Below are positions 30,061 to 41,881 of a stretch of 50,956 bases of DNA, in pieces. The position numbers and the translations under genes were made by a program. The notes beneath the pieces were generated by a model that saw only the letters and a list, made by a program, of their open reading frames with translations, ran no database searches and had not been told where the DNA came from. The number at the start of each line of letters is the position of its first letter. Within the stretch, counting starts at the first letter, position 1. The DNA lies in the NCBI GenBank assembly GCA_029261475.1, contig JAJDBG010000024.1, positions 1-50,956 of the forward strand, given 5' to 3'. The stretch comes from Nitrospinaceae bacterium. GTDB lineage: Bacteria; Nitrospinota; Nitrospinia; Nitrospinales; VA-1.

Positions 30061-31155
30061 TCAATCCTTCCTTGTGATTTCGAAGCGGTCAAAAGATTCC
30101 ACTCCAGGGGCTTTGCCATCACATTCCAGTCGAATGCCTTTCCAAAACTTTTTATGCGACTTCCAACGTGGATTTTCTTCTCCCGCTGGGTTGGCGCACA
30201 CTCGATAGGTTGTGCCGACAATCTTTTCTGGCGTGATATCGAGAATCACAAAATGATTCATCAAGGCACGTTTGGCGAGTGCATTAAAAACTTCGGGAGG
30301 TGCCGTCTTACTGGCTTTCTTTTGCATATCCGCAAAGGGTTTGAGCAAGGCTCCTCCTCCGCCCGAAACGATATGGGTCGTCCCTTGCCCCTTATAATAT
30401 GAATTTGATTTCAAAACGGACAAGGCACCCTCTTTTTCCGGCCCGGTCATTGGGTAAAAACGTTCGTAGGAATGTTGATTGCCCGAGAAGGTGAGGTCTG
30501 GCTTCAAGTCATTGACTTCCTTCAAAGCCGTTTTTCGTTTATCAACGAACCATGCCGTCGTGACCGCAGGCTCGTGATAGACCAGCACCACCCATTTTCC
30601 CGCTTTGCGCGCACTTTCGATACGTGGAGCAAGCCATTCCGCAGGGTCTTTCCAGGGATAATTATCAACAACCCCAAACAGCACCGGCCCCAAAGTCAAT
30701 GTCCCTTCCAATGCACGTGGGTGAGGTAAAGAATCTTTTGCAGGAATAGCATCTAATGCCGTTCCCATCACCGCAATTTTATTCCAGCAACCCGAAGCCT
30801 TGGGTTTCCACTTTTCAGGAGGCAGATCATTATCCCCCGCAACAAACAAACGCGCAGGAAAGGGATCGACCAAAGTTTCCTTGACCTCGCGAATGTATTT
30901 GGGTTTGCAGTCGGAAGGAAAAAATTGCGGCTGATACACAAAATCTCCCAGATGAACCAATAAATCCGGCTCGCTTTCGCGCAATGCTTTTTGAACCGCT
31001 AAAAATCCAGGCCGATAGGCACGTTCACCGATCCCCGTATCGCCAACGATAGCAACACGAAAAGCCTTGCCCTTTTCAGCAACCTCTCCCTGTGCGGAAA
31101 TGGGAAGCATCGTGCTAATCACAAACAACGTAAAAATCCTGAGGGGCTTCATCAC
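30061..31155 (-). CDS. Exported calcineurin-like metallophosphoesterase
   Basis: VAIVGDTGIG, LVHLGDFVY, VAGDND, LVYHEP, FSGNQHSYER, HIVSGGGG; signal peptide. Confidence 0.88.
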   Translation of the reverse strand: MMKPLRIFTLFVISTMLPISAQGEVAEKGKAFRVAIVGDTGIGERAYRPGFLAVQKALRESEPDLLVHLGDFVYQPQFFPSDCKPKYIREVKETLVDPFPARLFVAGDNDLPPEKWKPKASGCWNKIAVMGTALDAIPAKDSLPHPRALEGTLTLGPVLFGVVDNYPWKDPAEWLAPRIESARKAGKWVVLVYHEPAVTTAWFVDKRKTALKEVNDLKPDLTFSGNQHSYERFYPMTGPEKEGALSVLKSNSYYKGQGTTHIVSGGGGALLKPFADMQKKASKTAPPEVFNALAKRALMNHFVILDITPEKIVGTTYRVCANPAGEENPRWKSHKKFWKGIRLECDGKAPGVESFDRFEITRKD

Positions 31156-31607
31156 TATAATTTCTCCAAAGATTCCGGTAATGTTTCTATAAAGGAACGA
31201 ATCTCATCGCGCACACGCCGAAAATGTGACAACGCTTCCTCTTCGGTCTTGGCCGTTTGCGCCAAACGAGGCGGATCGTCGAAGCCGTTATGAATGATCT
31301 TAGTGGCTCCCGGGAAATAGGGACAGTGTTCATTCGCATGACCACAAACGGTGACCACATAATCAAACTCGATCTCCGCCACCTCTTCGACCCTCTGTGA
31401 TTGCTGGCCTGAAATATCCACCCCAGCCTCACTCATAACCTGAACCGCTCTCGGGTTGAGTCCCTGCGCCGATAAGCCTGCCGAATAGGCTTGCAAAGTA
31501 TCTCCACGAAGATTGCGCGCCCAGCCTTCCGCCATCTGACTTCGACAAGAATTACCCGTGCAAAGGAAAAGTATTTTTTTCGGAAAATCTCGCATGATTG
31601 TTGTCAC
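31155..31607 (-). CDS. arsC: Arsenate reductase, LMW-PTP type
   Basis: ILFLCTGNSCRSQMAEGWAR; VTVCGHANEHCP; FDDPP. Confidence 0.9.
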   Translation of the reverse strand: MTTIMRDFPKKILFLCTGNSCRSQMAEGWARNLRGDTLQAYSAGLSAQGLNPRAVQVMSEAGVDISGQQSQRVEEVAEIEFDYVVTVCGHANEHCPYFPGATKIIHNGFDDPPRLAQTAKTEEEALSHFRRVRDEIRSFIETLPESLEKL

Positions 31608-31727
31608 TTGGAATTAATAATTTCACCAATAAAAAACCACGTTATATTATAAGGATATAAAAATACTTTCCTAACGGATTTTTAGACACGGCAAACCGTT
31701 AGCAACGAATACAAAAGGAGTAGAGAT

Positions 31728-33161
31728 TTGTTTCCCCCTAAAGTTTTACGATATCTTTTCTTATCCCTATTTTACCTTTTATACGCCCTACCCGCATTTG
31801 CAGGAGATCATTGGCTTGGGATTTACTTCAAAGACAAAAAAATCGGTTTTACTCATTCGCAAACGGTTGCAGGACCCAAGGGGAAAACCGTGACTTCAAA
31901 AACTTACCTCAGAATGAGTTCGGAAGGCATCGACCAGTCCACCACATTCACCCAGACCAGTCACCTCAATGCAAAAGGAACCTTGATTGATTTCTCACTG
32001 TTACAGGAGATCATGGGAAGTCGGCAACGCATACAAGGCCGGGTCGAAGGCGACCGATTCATCTACCGAGTTCGGGGTGAAGGATTTGATCGAGAGCGTT
32101 CGTTATCATTCGTTCCAGAATTTTTCATCTCTGCAAATTACATCGACAAGATTGTGCGCGAAGGCTTGGTTCCCGGACGCAAAGGGGAATTGCCATTGAT
32201 GACAGAATCGTTCCAGATGTTGAGTCCATTGAAATACGATATTCAAGGTCAGGAACTTTTGGAAATCCAAGGTGAGAAACGAGAAACCTATATCATCTAT
32301 CAAAATATGTCCGGCATGGAAAGTCGTACATGGATCACCGCAGATGGGGAAATATTAAAAGAAACAACTGGCAACGGCTTCAACTCAATATGGGAACCCG
32401 AAGGAAAAGCCAAAGACCTTGGCGATGAAATCTTTTCTGTAAGTAGTTTCATCACCTTCAGTCTGGTTAAAATTGCCAAGCCCATTAAAAATCCACGAGA
32501 ACTCAAAAGTCAGACTTTTCAATTTCGCCAATTGAGCCGCGCAGATTTGATCCCTGAAGACCATCGACAAAAAATCATTCATTCTCAAAAGGTGGAAGAC
32601 GGCAGTCACACCACAATTGTACAAGTGGATGCAGAGCTTGAAGAACCCACAAAGAAGATCAAGTTCCCCGTGACCGATCCTGCTTTCTCGCGCTATCTCG
32701 AAGATTCACCACAAGTCCAATCTAATCACGCCATGATCCGCGCTCTCGGTAAAGAATTAGTGGAAGACAATAGCGACGCCTGGAAGGCCGCAAAAGATAT
32801 CAACCTCTGGGTCGATAGCAATTTGGAAAAAGCACTCGTCGACTCAGCCACCGCTCTCGACGCATTGCGGAACCGACGCGGCGAGTGCCAATCCCACACC
32901 TATTTATTCGCCGCCATCGCGCGTTCCGTTGGCATCCCCACCAAAATCGTCAATGGACTCGTCTACTCAGAAAAAGACGGAGGGTTTCTTTATCATGCTT
33001 GGCCAGAAGTCTATGTAGGAGAGTGGCGCGCTTTGGACCCGACACTCGGGCAAAATCGGGTAGACGCCTCACATATCAAGCTCTTAGAGGAAGAAGAGAC
33101 GGCCCCCATCCGACTGATGGAATTCATCGGAAAAGTCAAAATGGAAGTGGTTGAAAAATAA
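31728..33161 (+). CDS. Transglutaminase-like domain protein, exported
   Basis: RRGECQSHTYLFAAIARSVGIPTKIVNGLVY...FLYHAWPEVYVGEWRALDPT Cys/His/Asp triad; hydrophobic signal. TTG start. Confidence 0.9.
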   Translation: MFPPKVLRYLFLSLFYLLYALPAFAGDHWLGIYFKDKKIGFTHSQTVAGPKGKTVTSKTYLRMSSEGIDQSTTFTQTSHLNAKGTLIDFSLLQEIMGSRQRIQGRVEGDRFIYRVRGEGFDRERSLSFVPEFFISANYIDKIVREGLVPGRKGELPLMTESFQMLSPLKYDIQGQELLEIQGEKRETYIIYQNMSGMESRTWITADGEILKETTGNGFNSIWEPEGKAKDLGDEIFSVSSFITFSLVKIAKPIKNPRELKSQTFQFRQLSRADLIPEDHRQKIIHSQKVEDGSHTTIVQVDAELEEPTKKIKFPVTDPAFSRYLEDSPQVQSNHAMIRALGKELVEDNSDAWKAAKDINLWVDSNLEKALVDSATALDALRNRRGECQSHTYLFAAIARSVGIPTKIVNGLVYSEKDGGFLYHAWPEVYVGEWRALDPTLGQNRVDASHIKLLEEEETAPIRLMEFIGKVKMEVVEK

Positions 33162-33365
33162 GCTTTTAAAAGCCTACCTTTTCAACCCGCGAAAAATAAA
33201 GTTCTGCGCAGGGTCACCTCGCTTTCAGCCAGAAATAACAAGGCTAAATGGCCCCCATGCGTAAAAATTCCACACATTAAAATACATACACAGTAAATAT
33301 ATATGCGCTGTTAACCCTTTAATTATTGGGAGTTATGCGCCTAGGAAAAAATAGACAAAAAGCCG

Positions 33366-33417
33366 TTGACAACCCAACATATAGTGCTAAAGTGTTCAGC
33401 AACCGCAATATATTGTG
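33366..33417 (+). promoter_or_regulatory. Predicted nrdJ promoter with two NrdR-box-like sites
   Basis: TTGACA at 33366; acccaacatatagtg (33372-33386) and ccgcaatatattgtg (33403-33417), exactly 31 bp apart. Confidence 0.68.
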
Positions 33418-33524
33418 GAATATTGAGTTATCGGCACAATCAGTAAATAATTGACAGCCAATAGAAACAAGATCAAACATCAAACAGGCTATTAGAATAG
33501 GAAGAAAGATATGCGGAGGTTTTT

Positions 33525-36500
33525 GTGTTAATCCATCGGAATTTTACCCAAGATCAGAAAGACCCTTATACGGGGATCAAATTTGTAGAACGCACCTCGA
33601 AGATAACGAATGCAGATGGTTCTGTCGTGTCCTCTATCGAGGGAGTGATGGCCCCTGACTTCTGGTCTCAGGTTGCGGTGGATATACTCGCCCAAAAATA
33701 CTTCCGCAAAGCCGGTATTCCTGCCAGCTTAAAAAGTAAAAAAGAAGAAGGCATTCCAGACTGGCTCCAGGCTTCTGAAGGCAACCCTGAGGGAATTGTA
33801 TCTCTTCCCACAGACAAACGATTCACGGGTGAAACAGACGCACGTCAAGTCTTTCGCCGTTTAGCCGGTTGCTGGACTTATTGGGGCTGGAAGAATAAAT
33901 GCTTTGAAAACGAAGAAAACGCTCGTGCCTACTTCGACGAAATGCAATACATGCTGGTTCGTCAAATGGCCGCACCCAATTCCCCGCAATGGTTCAACAC
34001 AGGCCTGAACTGGGCGTATGGAATCGAAGGTCCCTCACAAGGACATCATTATTTTGATCCAGAATCCGGTCAACTGATGCGCTCCAAAAGTGCGTATGAA
34101 CGACCTCAACCGCATGCCTGCTTTATTATGTCCGTTAAGGACGACCTCGTGGGCGATGGCGGTATCATGGATTTATGGCGTCAAGAAGCCCGTCTGTTCA
34201 AATATGGCTCCGGCACGGGGAGTAATTTTTCATCCCTGCGTGGATCGGGAGAACCGCTTTCTGGCGGTGGCAAATCATCGGGTTTAATGAGTTTTCTGAA
34301 AATTGGAGACCGTGCCGCAGGTGCTATAAAATCGGGAGGCACCACTCGACGCGCCGCTAAAATGGTGACCCTTGATGCGGACCATCCTGACATCGAAGAA
34401 TTTGTCGAATGGAAAGTAAAAGAAGAAAGAAAAGTTGCCGCACTTGCGACGGGAAGCCGTGTTTGTCGAAAACACCTGAAAAATATTTTAGATTCCTGCT
34501 GGAACTCCGACGAATCCGAATCCACTCGATTCGACCTGAAGAAAAATAAAAAATTACGCAAAGCCGTACGCAGAGCCACTGAATCTTTTATCCCCGAAAA
34601 TTATATCTATCGGATGATTCAACTGGCCAAGCAAGGTTTCAAGGAAGTTCAATTTGAAGAGTTGGACACCAACTGGAACTCTGAATCTTATCTAACGGTA
34701 TCCGGTCAAAATTCGAACAACTCCGTGCGTTTGAGCAATGAATTTTTACAAGCTGTGGAATGCGACGATGATTGGAATCTAACACGCCGCACCGACGGTG
34801 CCACAATACGAACGATGAAGGCGCGAAACTTGTGGGATAAGATCAACGAGGCATCTTGGTCTTGTGCCGATCCGGGTCTGCAATTCGACACCACCATCAA
34901 CGAATGGCACACCTGCCCCGAGGGCGGTCGAATCAACGCATCCAACCCTTGCTCGGAATACATGTTTCTGGACGATACCGCCTGCAATCTCGCGTCTATC
35001 AACCTGATAAAATTTTACGACGAAGAAGCCTGCACCTTTCGGATAGAAGAGTTCCGGCATGCCTGCCGACTGTGGACTTTGACGCTCGAGATATCCGTCA
35101 TCATGGCGCAGTTCCCCAACGAAGCAATTGCTCAAAAAAGCTTTGAGTACCGAACGCTGGGCCTTGGCTACGCCAATCTGGGAGCTTTGTTGATGGTAAT
35201 GGGTATCCCTTACGACTCCGAACAGGGCCGCTCTATTTGTGGTGCCATCACAGCCATGCTGACCGGTTCTGCTTACGCAATGTCGGCTGAGATCTCTAGC
35301 GAATTGGGTCCCTTCCAGCAATATGAGAAAAACAAAAAACATATGCTACGCGTTATCCGGAACCATGCCCGCGCTGTTAGTTGTGCAACCCCTCAGGAAT
35401 ACGAGGGATTGACAATTTTCCCGCAAGGCATCAACCCAAAATTTTGCATCGACTACATCTTGGATGCCGCTAAGAAAGAATGGCGGGATGCTCTTGAGCT
35501 TGGCGAAAAAAATGGTTTCCGCAACGCACAAACCACCTGCATCGCGCCAACGGGCACGATCGGACTATTGATGGATTGCGACACAACAGGCATCGAGCCT
35601 GATTTTGCTCTCGTCAAATACAAAAAACTCGCAGGCGGTGGCTATTTCAAGATCATCAATCAATCCGTCCCCGGCGCGCTCAGAAAACTGGGCTATTCTC
35701 CCGAGCAGACTAAAGACATTGTCGATTATTGCGTGGGTTCAGGGAACATGGAAACCTCCCCTGGCATCAACCTCCAGGCATTAAAAGAGAAAGGCTTCAC
35801 TGAGTCTGCCTTAGATAGCATTCAAGCCGAGCTTCCCAAGGCTTTCGACATTACCTTTGCGTTCAACAAATTCGTATTAGGCGAGGATTTCTGCGTCAAC
35901 CAGCTCGGACTCGACCGCGATCAATTGAACCGTTTTGACTTCAATATGCTTGCCTCCCTCGGCTTTAGTTCCGAGGAGATCAGTAAAGCAAATGACGCTA
36001 TCTGCGGAACCATGACTGTCGAAAATGCACCTCATCTCAAACCCGAGCATTACCCCGTTTTCGACTGCGCAAGCAAGTGTGGCAAGTACGGGCAACGGTT
36101 CATCAAGCCCGAAGCTCATATTCGAATGATGGCGGCGAGCCAGCCTTTTCTTTCTGGCGCGATTTCCAAAACCATCAATATGCCAAACGATGCATTGCTC
36201 GACGATGTAGAGAAAGCACATATGCTTTCCTGGAAACTGGCATTGAAAGGAACGGCTGTTTATCGGGACGGCTCCAAATTGAGTCAACCTCTAAACAATG
36301 TAGCAACGGAAGACTTCAAGAGACTGGAAGAGGAAGATTTCGAGGACAAACAACCTCTTAAAATTGCAGCAAAAGTCATACAAAACGTTCGCAAACGACG
36401 CGCATTACCACATCGTCGTGACGGCTATACCCAAAAAGCCATGATCGGCGGCCACAAGCTTTATTTGCGAACGGGACAGTACGAAGATGGAAGTCTGGGC

Positions 36501-37202
36501 GAAATATTCATCGATATGCATAAGGAAGGTGCCGCCTTCCGAAGCTTGATGAACTGCTTTGCGATTTCTATCTCCATGGGTCTGCAGTACGGAGTGCCGC
36601 TAGAGGAGTTCGTTGATTCCTTCATTTTCACTCGCTTCGAGCCCAACGGCTTTGTTTCTGGAAATCAATCCATAAGCATGTCGACCTCGACCATCGATTA
36701 TATTTTCAGGGAATTGGCAATCAATTACCTGGGGCGCACCGACCTGGCACAAGTCACCGAAGAAGATGTTCGATCTGATGCCATAGGTAAAACAGAGCCT
36801 AGCTCCGACAAGAAAGTATCATCACCCGCTTCTTCCGAGCCTGCCACTGCCAAGCCTTCTTCTGAAACAACAGCGGAAGCCGTTGCCGGAGTCGCAGTCG
36901 CACAACCTGTTAAAACCGACGCAAGCCCCGCCAATACCAATGGCAATGGCCATAACGGGAATGGGAATGGGAATGGAAATGGGAACGGGAATGGTGCCGC
37001 AAAGGGGGAAAAAATAGCCCCGGCGACGACCTTGGGAGTTGCAACTTTGCAAGCCGCAAAGGACAGTGCCTCAGCTACGGCCATCGCAAAAATGAAAGGT
37101 TACGAAGGTGACCCTTGTTCCGAGTGCGGGTCCCTGACCCTGGTTCGAAACGGCACCTGCATGAAATGCATGACCTGTGGCGCAACCTCTGGTTGCTCCT
37201 GA
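33525..37202 (+). CDS. nrdJ: Class II (adenosylcobalamin-dependent) ribonucleotide reductase
   Basis: [74 protein letters not shown]-terminal [13 protein letters not shown] cysteines; GTG start. Confidence 0.97.
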   Translation: MLIHRNFTQDQKDPYTGIKFVERTSKITNADGSVVSSIEGVMAPDFWSQVAVDILAQKYFRKAGIPASLKSKKEEGIPDWLQASEGNPEGIVSLPTDKRFTGETDARQVFRRLAGCWTYWGWKNKCFENEENARAYFDEMQYMLVRQMAAPNSPQWFNTGLNWAYGIEGPSQGHHYFDPESGQLMRSKSAYERPQPHACFIMSVKDDLVGDGGIMDLWRQEARLFKYGSGTGSNFSSLRGSGEPLSGGGKSSGLMSFLKIGDRAAGAIKSGGTTRRAAKMVTLDADHPDIEEFVEWKVKEERKVAALATGSRVCRKHLKNILDSCWNSDESESTRFDLKKNKKLRKAVRRATESFIPENYIYRMIQLAKQGFKEVQFEELDTNWNSESYLTVSGQNSNNSVRLSNEFLQAVECDDDWNLTRRTDGATIRTMKARNLWDKINEASWSCADPGLQFDTTINEWHTCPEGGRINASNPCSEYMFLDDTACNLASINLIKFYDEEACTFRIEEFRHACRLWTLTLEISVIMAQFPNEAIAQKSFEYRTLGLGYANLGALLMVMGIPYDSEQGRSICGAITAMLTGSAYAMSAEISSELGPFQQYEKNKKHMLRVIRNHARAVSCATPQEYEGLTIFPQGINPKFCIDYILDAAKKEWRDALELGEKNGFRNAQTTCIAPTGTIGLLMDCDTTGIEPDFALVKYKKLAGGGYFKIINQSVPGALRKLGYSPEQTKDIVDYCVGSGNMETSPGINLQALKEKGFTESALDSIQAELPKAFDITFAFNKFVLGEDFCVNQLGLDRDQLNRFDFNMLASLGFSSEEISKANDAICGTMTVENAPHLKPEHYPVFDCASKCGKYGQRFIKPEAHIRMMAASQPFLSGAISKTINMPNDALLDDVEKAHMLSWKLALKGTAVYRDGSKLSQPLNNVATEDFKRLEEEDFEDKQPLKIAAKVIQNVRKRRALPHRRDGYTQKAMIGGHKLYLRTGQYEDGSLGEIFIDMHKEGAAFRSLMNCFAISISMGLQYGVPLEEFVDSFIFTRFEPNGFVSGNQSISMSTSTIDYIFRELAINYLGRTDLAQVTEEDVRSDAIGKTEPSSDKKVSSPASSEPATAKPSSETTAEAVAGVAVAQPVKTDASPANTNGNGHNGNGNGNGNGNGNGAAKGEKIAPATTLGVATLQAAKDSASATAIAKMKGYEGDPCSECGSLTLVRNGTCMKCMTCGATSGCS
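36933..36995 (+). repeat. Asn-Gly coding microsatellite in the nrdJ linker
   Basis: Repeated aatggn hexamers encoding [21 protein letters not shown]. Confidence 0.92.
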
Positions 37203-37240
37203 AAAGTTTGACTGAACTATTCAAGTCAAAAAGTTCTTTG

Positions 37241-37298
37241 ACCCCCCTTCCTCCGAGTTGATCAAGCAATCCTCGCCAGACTCGAAGGAATGGGGGGT
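37241..37298 (+). terminator. Long terminator-like hairpin after nrdJ
   Basis: ACCCCCCTTCCTCCGAGT ... ACTCGAAGGAATGGGGGGT followed by a T-rich stretch. Confidence 0.8.
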
Positions 37299-37321
37299 TT
37301 CTATTTGGATTTCCCCTATAA

Positions 37322-37375
37322 GGTAATTTTGAGGGAATCCCCCTCAGGACCTTATTCAACACGTCCTTTCAGGAA
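37322..37375 (+). repeat. Dispersed intergenic repeat, copy 1
   Basis: Core tcaggaccttattcaacacgtcctttcaggaa shared with 46734-46765 (28/32). Confidence 0.75.
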
Positions 37376-37548
37376 TGGGAATTGCCACTCTGAAAATAAA
37401 TGAATCGTTTTCTCTTCCAATAGCATTGAAAGAGGACAACATTTTCAACAAATATCTGAAGCCCGTGTTATATTTTTAGAAAAGATTTCAGTAAAATGCG
37501 TCCTTCAGTTTCTTCTTCGAACATAAAATTTCAACACACCGAGCTATC

Positions 37549-39012
37549 ATGATCGAACCGGAAAAAATTAAAACTTACCTTACTTTTGACGATGTCCTTC
37601 TCCTGCCAGCGCATTCCAAAGTACTGCCCACGTCTGTCAGTGTCAAAGCCAGACTGACCCGTCAAATTCAATTGAACTGTCCCTTGATCAGCGCACCAAT
37701 GGACCGAGTCACCGAATGGTCACTCGCCATAGCCATTGCACTCGAAGGTGGCATCGGCATCATTCACCGCAATCTCGACCCTAAAGAACAGCGCAAGATG
37801 GTAGACCGCGTCAAGCGCGCCACGAGCGTTATGGTCCCCGACCCTATCACCATGGGCCCCGAAGAAACCGTTGGTAAAGCTCTGGAGATCAAGAAAAAAT
37901 ACAACATCTCAGGCATCCCAATCGTTGAGGGAAACAAGCCTGTGGGAATATTGACCAATCGCGACCTGCGTTTTGAGACCGATGTCAATAAACCCGTCAG
38001 CAGTTTGATGACTCGCGATCTGGTCACCATTTCCACAGGGACACCGATGGAAACGTCGAAGAAACTTTTGCACGACAATCGCATTGAGAAACTGCTCGTC
38101 GTTGACAAAAGAGGTAACCTGAAAGGACTGCTCACCATTCGAGACATCGAACAATCTGAAAAATTTCCAAATGCGGCAAAGGACAAACAAGGACGACTGT
38201 TAGTTGGTGCCGCTCTCGGGGTGAAAGAAAATCAGGAAGAGCATATCGAATCACTCATCAAAGTCGGTCTCGACGTTCTGGTCATCGACAGTGCTCATGG
38301 TCATTCTGAAGGCGTTTTAGAAACGGTGCGCCGAGCAAAAAAAGCATTCCCTGATCTGCCCATCATCGGCGGCAACGTGGCAACAGCAGAAGGCACTCTG
38401 GCACTGATAAAAGCGGGAGCAGATGCGGTAAAGGTTGGCATCGGCCCCGGCTCTATCTGCACCACTCGTGTCGTTTCAGGCGTTGGAGTTCCACAGATTT
38501 CGGCAATCGCCGACTGCGTTAAAGCGGCCAGTAGAAAAAATATTCCTATCATTGCAGATGGTGGCATCAAAAATTCCGGCGAGATCACCAAGGCCATTGC
38601 CGCGGGTGCCTCTACGGTAATGATCGGATCTTTATTCGCTGGTTGTGAAGAAAGTCCCGGAGAGAAAATTTTATTTCAAGGCCGAAGCTACAAAGAATAT
38701 CGCGGCATGGGATCGGTCGCCGCCATGAGCCAAGGCTCCAGCGACCGCTATTTTCAAGATCGTGAGCTTTCCGAAAGTAAACTGGTTCCCGAAGGGGTCG
38801 AAGCACGCATCCCTTTTCGCGGCCCACTTTCTTTCACCGTCCACCAAATGGTTGGCGGACTGCGTGCAGGCATGGGTTACTGTGGAGCCAAAGACATCGA
38901 AGCTCTGCGTCAAAACGCAAAATTCATTCGCGTTACCGCCGCAGGTTTGAAAGAAAGCCACGTCCACGACGTGATTGTCACCCAGGAATCACCCAATTAT
39001 CAAACCGAATGA
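37549..39012 (+). CDS. guaB: IMP dehydrogenase
   Basis: [21 protein letters not shown] domains, [20 protein letters not shown]. Confidence 0.98.
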   Translation: MIEPEKIKTYLTFDDVLLLPAHSKVLPTSVSVKARLTRQIQLNCPLISAPMDRVTEWSLAIAIALEGGIGIIHRNLDPKEQRKMVDRVKRATSVMVPDPITMGPEETVGKALEIKKKYNISGIPIVEGNKPVGILTNRDLRFETDVNKPVSSLMTRDLVTISTGTPMETSKKLLHDNRIEKLLVVDKRGNLKGLLTIRDIEQSEKFPNAAKDKQGRLLVGAALGVKENQEEHIESLIKVGLDVLVIDSAHGHSEGVLETVRRAKKAFPDLPIIGGNVATAEGTLALIKAGADAVKVGIGPGSICTTRVVSGVGVPQISAIADCVKAASRKNIPIIADGGIKNSGEITKAIAAGASTVMIGSLFAGCEESPGEKILFQGRSYKEYRGMGSVAAMSQGSSDRYFQDRELSESKLVPEGVEARIPFRGPLSFTVHQMVGGLRAGMGYCGAKDIEALRQNAKFIRVTAAGLKESHVHDVIVTQESPNYQTE

Positions 39013-39043
39013 CCTCTTTTAAAGCCCTGAATCGTATCTCCAA

Positions 39044-40597
39044 ATGACCGATAAATTACACGACCAAAAAATCCTGATCATTGATTATGGATCACAGTAC
39101 ACACAAAACATCGCTCGAAAAATTCGCGAGGCACAGGTGTATTGCGAAATTCATCCCTGCACGACAAAATGGGAGGATATCCAGAAATTAAAACCGCGTG
39201 GGATCATCTTGTCAGGTGGCCCCTCCAGCGTTCTGGAACCGGAAGCCCCTTTATGCGACCCGCGTATTTTTGAAATGGGCGTTCCTGTGCTTGGTGTGTG
39301 CTATGGCTTCCAATTGCTCACTCACCTCCTGCAAGGGAAAGTCGATCCGGCAGAAAAACGCGAATTCGGTCGTGCAAGTCTGATCATTCCAGAAACATCT
39401 CCGTTATTTGAAGATGTCAAAAATGAAACAATCGTCTGGATGAGCCACGGTGATCGCATTTCTAAACTGCCACCCGGATTCAGAGCCTCGGCGCATACAA
39501 GCAATTCACCCATCGCCGCTGTTGAAAATCCCGAAACGAAAATCTATGGGCTTCAGTTTCACCCAGAAGTCGTTCACACCGTTGAAGGAAGGCAGATCAT
39601 CGATAATTTTCTTTTCCGTATTTGCCAATGTGAACGCAATTGGAAAATGGAATCTCTCGCTGAAAGCACTATCGAAGCGGTGAGAGTACAAGCAGGCGAT
39701 TCCCGTGTCATCTGTGGCTTGAGTGGCGGAGTCGATTCCTCAGTTGTTGCGGTATTGGTTCATAAAGCTATCGAAGACCGGCTGACATGTATCTTTATCG
39801 ACAACGGACTCCTCCGGGCTGGAGAAAGGGACAAAGTCGAAAAAACCTTTCGCGATAATTTTCACTTCAACCTGGTTGTCGTGGACGCGGCTGAAACTTT
39901 TCTGGAACGTCTGAAAGGCGTGACCGACCCTGAGCAAAAACGGAAAATCATCGGCAATGTATTTATCGAAACCTTCGAAGCTGAAGCCAAAAAACTCGGG
40001 CAATTTGATTTTCTGGCCCAAGGCACTTTGTATCCAGATGTGATCGAATCGGTCTCCTTCAAGGGCGGGCCTTCGGCGGTTATCAAATCGCATCACAATG
40101 TCGGCGGACTGCCTGAAAAAATGGCAATGAAACTGATCGAGCCGCTTCGCGAGTTTTTTAAAGATGAGGCGCGATTGCTAGGAAGAGAACTCGGCATTCC
40201 CGAAGACATTCTCCAACGCCAACCTTTCCCCGGCCCCGGGCTGGCAATTCGTATTTTAGGTGCCATCACTCACGAAGGCTTGGACGTGTTACGTGCGGCA
40301 GATACTATTTTACTGGAAGAAATCAAAAAAGCGGGATACTACGATAAGCTCTGGCAATCCTTCATGGTCCTGCTCCCTGTCAAAACCGTTGGTGTCATGG
40401 GCGACTCCAGAACCTACGAAAATGTAGCTGCTATCCGGGCTGTGACCAGTGCCGATGGCATGACCGCCGACTGGGCGCGCCTGCCCTACGATCTGTTAGG
40501 CAATATTTCCAATCGCATCATCAACGAAGTCCGTGGCATCAATCGAGTCGTACTCGATATCAGCTCCAAACCTCCCGGCACCATCGAATGGGAATAA
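39044..40597 (+). CDS. guaA: GMP synthase (glutamine-hydrolysing)
   Basis: [39 protein letters not shown]-terminal [11 protein letters not shown]. Confidence 0.99.
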   Translation: MTDKLHDQKILIIDYGSQYTQNIARKIREAQVYCEIHPCTTKWEDIQKLKPRGIILSGGPSSVLEPEAPLCDPRIFEMGVPVLGVCYGFQLLTHLLQGKVDPAEKREFGRASLIIPETSPLFEDVKNETIVWMSHGDRISKLPPGFRASAHTSNSPIAAVENPETKIYGLQFHPEVVHTVEGRQIIDNFLFRICQCERNWKMESLAESTIEAVRVQAGDSRVICGLSGGVDSSVVAVLVHKAIEDRLTCIFIDNGLLRAGERDKVEKTFRDNFHFNLVVVDAAETFLERLKGVTDPEQKRKIIGNVFIETFEAEAKKLGQFDFLAQGTLYPDVIESVSFKGGPSAVIKSHHNVGGLPEKMAMKLIEPLREFFKDEARLLGRELGIPEDILQRQPFPGPGLAIRILGAITHEGLDVLRAADTILLEEIKKAGYYDKLWQSFMVLLPVKTVGVMGDSRTYENVAAIRAVTSADGMTADWARLPYDLLGNISNRIINEVRGINRVVLDISSKPPGTIEWE

Positions 40598-40732
40598 TTA
40601 ACGAGGCACCAGTGGTCAGAGGTTGTGCGACACTAGCATTTACAATAATTCGGACGCAATCGAAAGTTTCTGCATAGAAAAATTCCCGCCGGAGCGGGAC
40701 AGCAAATACAGTCCCCATACTTAAATAGAAAA

Positions 40733-41008
40733 TTATTGACAGCCGGCCTGACCTGCTAAGTAGAGTTTTTCCGAACGTTTCATTTTCTTGATTTGAGCCT
40801 CGCGGATGGAAGCCGAAGACCGATCCGGGAAAGATTCCCGGTAGATTATTTTGACCGGCTTGGAGAGTCGGAAATACCTCGCCCCCTTCTTTCCGCTCAT
40901 ATGTTCTTTCAATCTGCGTTCAGGGTCCGTTGTAATACCCGTGTACAGTTTCCCCGACTCCGCTTCAATAATGTACACCGTCCACGTCGAAGACTTCTTT
41001 GAGTTCAT
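40733..41008 (-). CDS. GIY-YIG nuclease superfamily protein
   Basis: WTVYIIEAESGKLYTGITTDPERRLKEH...SIREAQIKKMKRSEK. Confidence 0.88.
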   Translation of the reverse strand: MNSKKSSTWTVYIIEAESGKLYTGITTDPERRLKEHMSGKKGARYFRLSKPVKIIYRESFPDRSSASIREAQIKKMKRSEKLYLAGQAGCQ

Positions 41009-41022
41009 GTCCTCTTTTTCCA

Positions 41023-41799
41023 TCATGCTCGCGCCAGAGTAAAAACAAATACGCGCCCGCAATTTGATCGTTTCAACATTTTAGACGCTTCGTTCACGGT
41101 AGCCCCGGTAGTGAACACATCGTCCACTAAAATCAGGTCCTTGCCCACCAATATATTTTTATCCATTACCGAAAAGGCACCCTTCACATTTTTAACCCGT
41201 TCGGTTTTATTTTTCTTCGCTTGCGGCCCAGTGTCCCTGTTCTTGATGAGCCATTCTCGCCCCATGGGCAAATCAAACCGTTTGGCAATCAAATCGGCTA
41301 TCAAATGAGCCTGATCAAATTGTCTCTCTTGCAATTTATTTTTATACAGAGGAACAGGAAGAACCCAAAAGCCCTTTAATTCATCCCCTCTATAAGGGAA
41401 ATAGCGATCCAGCAGAGAGCTGATTTCAGAAACAACACCCCGTTGCGGGCGATATTTGAAAAAATGAATCAATTCCTTCAGGACGGTATCGTAACGCCCC
41501 AGAGACCGCGCTCGATCAAAGACGAAAGGTTTCTTCCGGCAAAGCCCGCATTGGAAATCCTCGCGTGGGAAATCATAAGAAATATCCGCAGGCGCACCAC
41601 AAGTGTGACAAAGTGCTTCCGTTAAGAACTGAATAGCCTCGCGACAATCCCCGCAAAGGAAATTCCCACCATCAATCCTTGCCCCTTCGCAATAAATACA
41701 AGACTGGGGGAACATACTGTCACAAAAAGTGTCCCACACATTCGAGAAGCCTCGACGCAATTGTTGATCCTTAGAGTCCAAATTATTGATCCAATTCAA
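41023..41799 (-). CDS. ComF family / amidophosphoribosyltransferase-like protein
   Basis: CIYC..CGDC..CHTCGAP..CGLC zinc-ribbon cysteines and DLILVDDVFTTGATVNEASKML PRPP motif. Confidence 0.92.
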   Translation of the reverse strand: MNWINNLDSKDQQLRRGFSNVWDTFCDSMFPQSCIYCEGARIDGGNFLCGDCREAIQFLTEALCHTCGAPADISYDFPREDFQCGLCRKKPFVFDRARSLGRYDTVLKELIHFFKYRPQRGVVSEISSLLDRYFPYRGDELKGFWVLPVPLYKNKLQERQFDQAHLIADLIAKRFDLPMGREWLIKNRDTGPQAKKNKTERVKNVKGAFSVMDKNILVGKDLILVDDVFTTGATVNEASKMLKRSNCGRVFVFTLARA

Positions 41800-41881
41800 A
41801 TTAAGAGGAAATTTTCATAAGATTTTATTGGAAATTTATGCTAATTTGCGCACTTCACCTTTAAACTATATATGATTCCCA

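Noticed and set aside
33162-33524. Possible cobalamin riboswitch before B12-dependent nrdJ
   Set aside because: No B12-box-like sequence or plausible multi-helix arrangement seen by eye; NrdR-like boxes explain the region better.
36725-37084. 119-aa minus-strand ORF with PFPFPFPF repeat
   Set aside because: Antisense reading of the Asn-Gly repeat in nrdJ, not a separate gene.
40684-40699. Hairpin TCCCGC-CGGA-GCGGGA after guaA
   Set aside because: A real short inverted repeat, but with no T-run and no second copy found; too little to assign a function.
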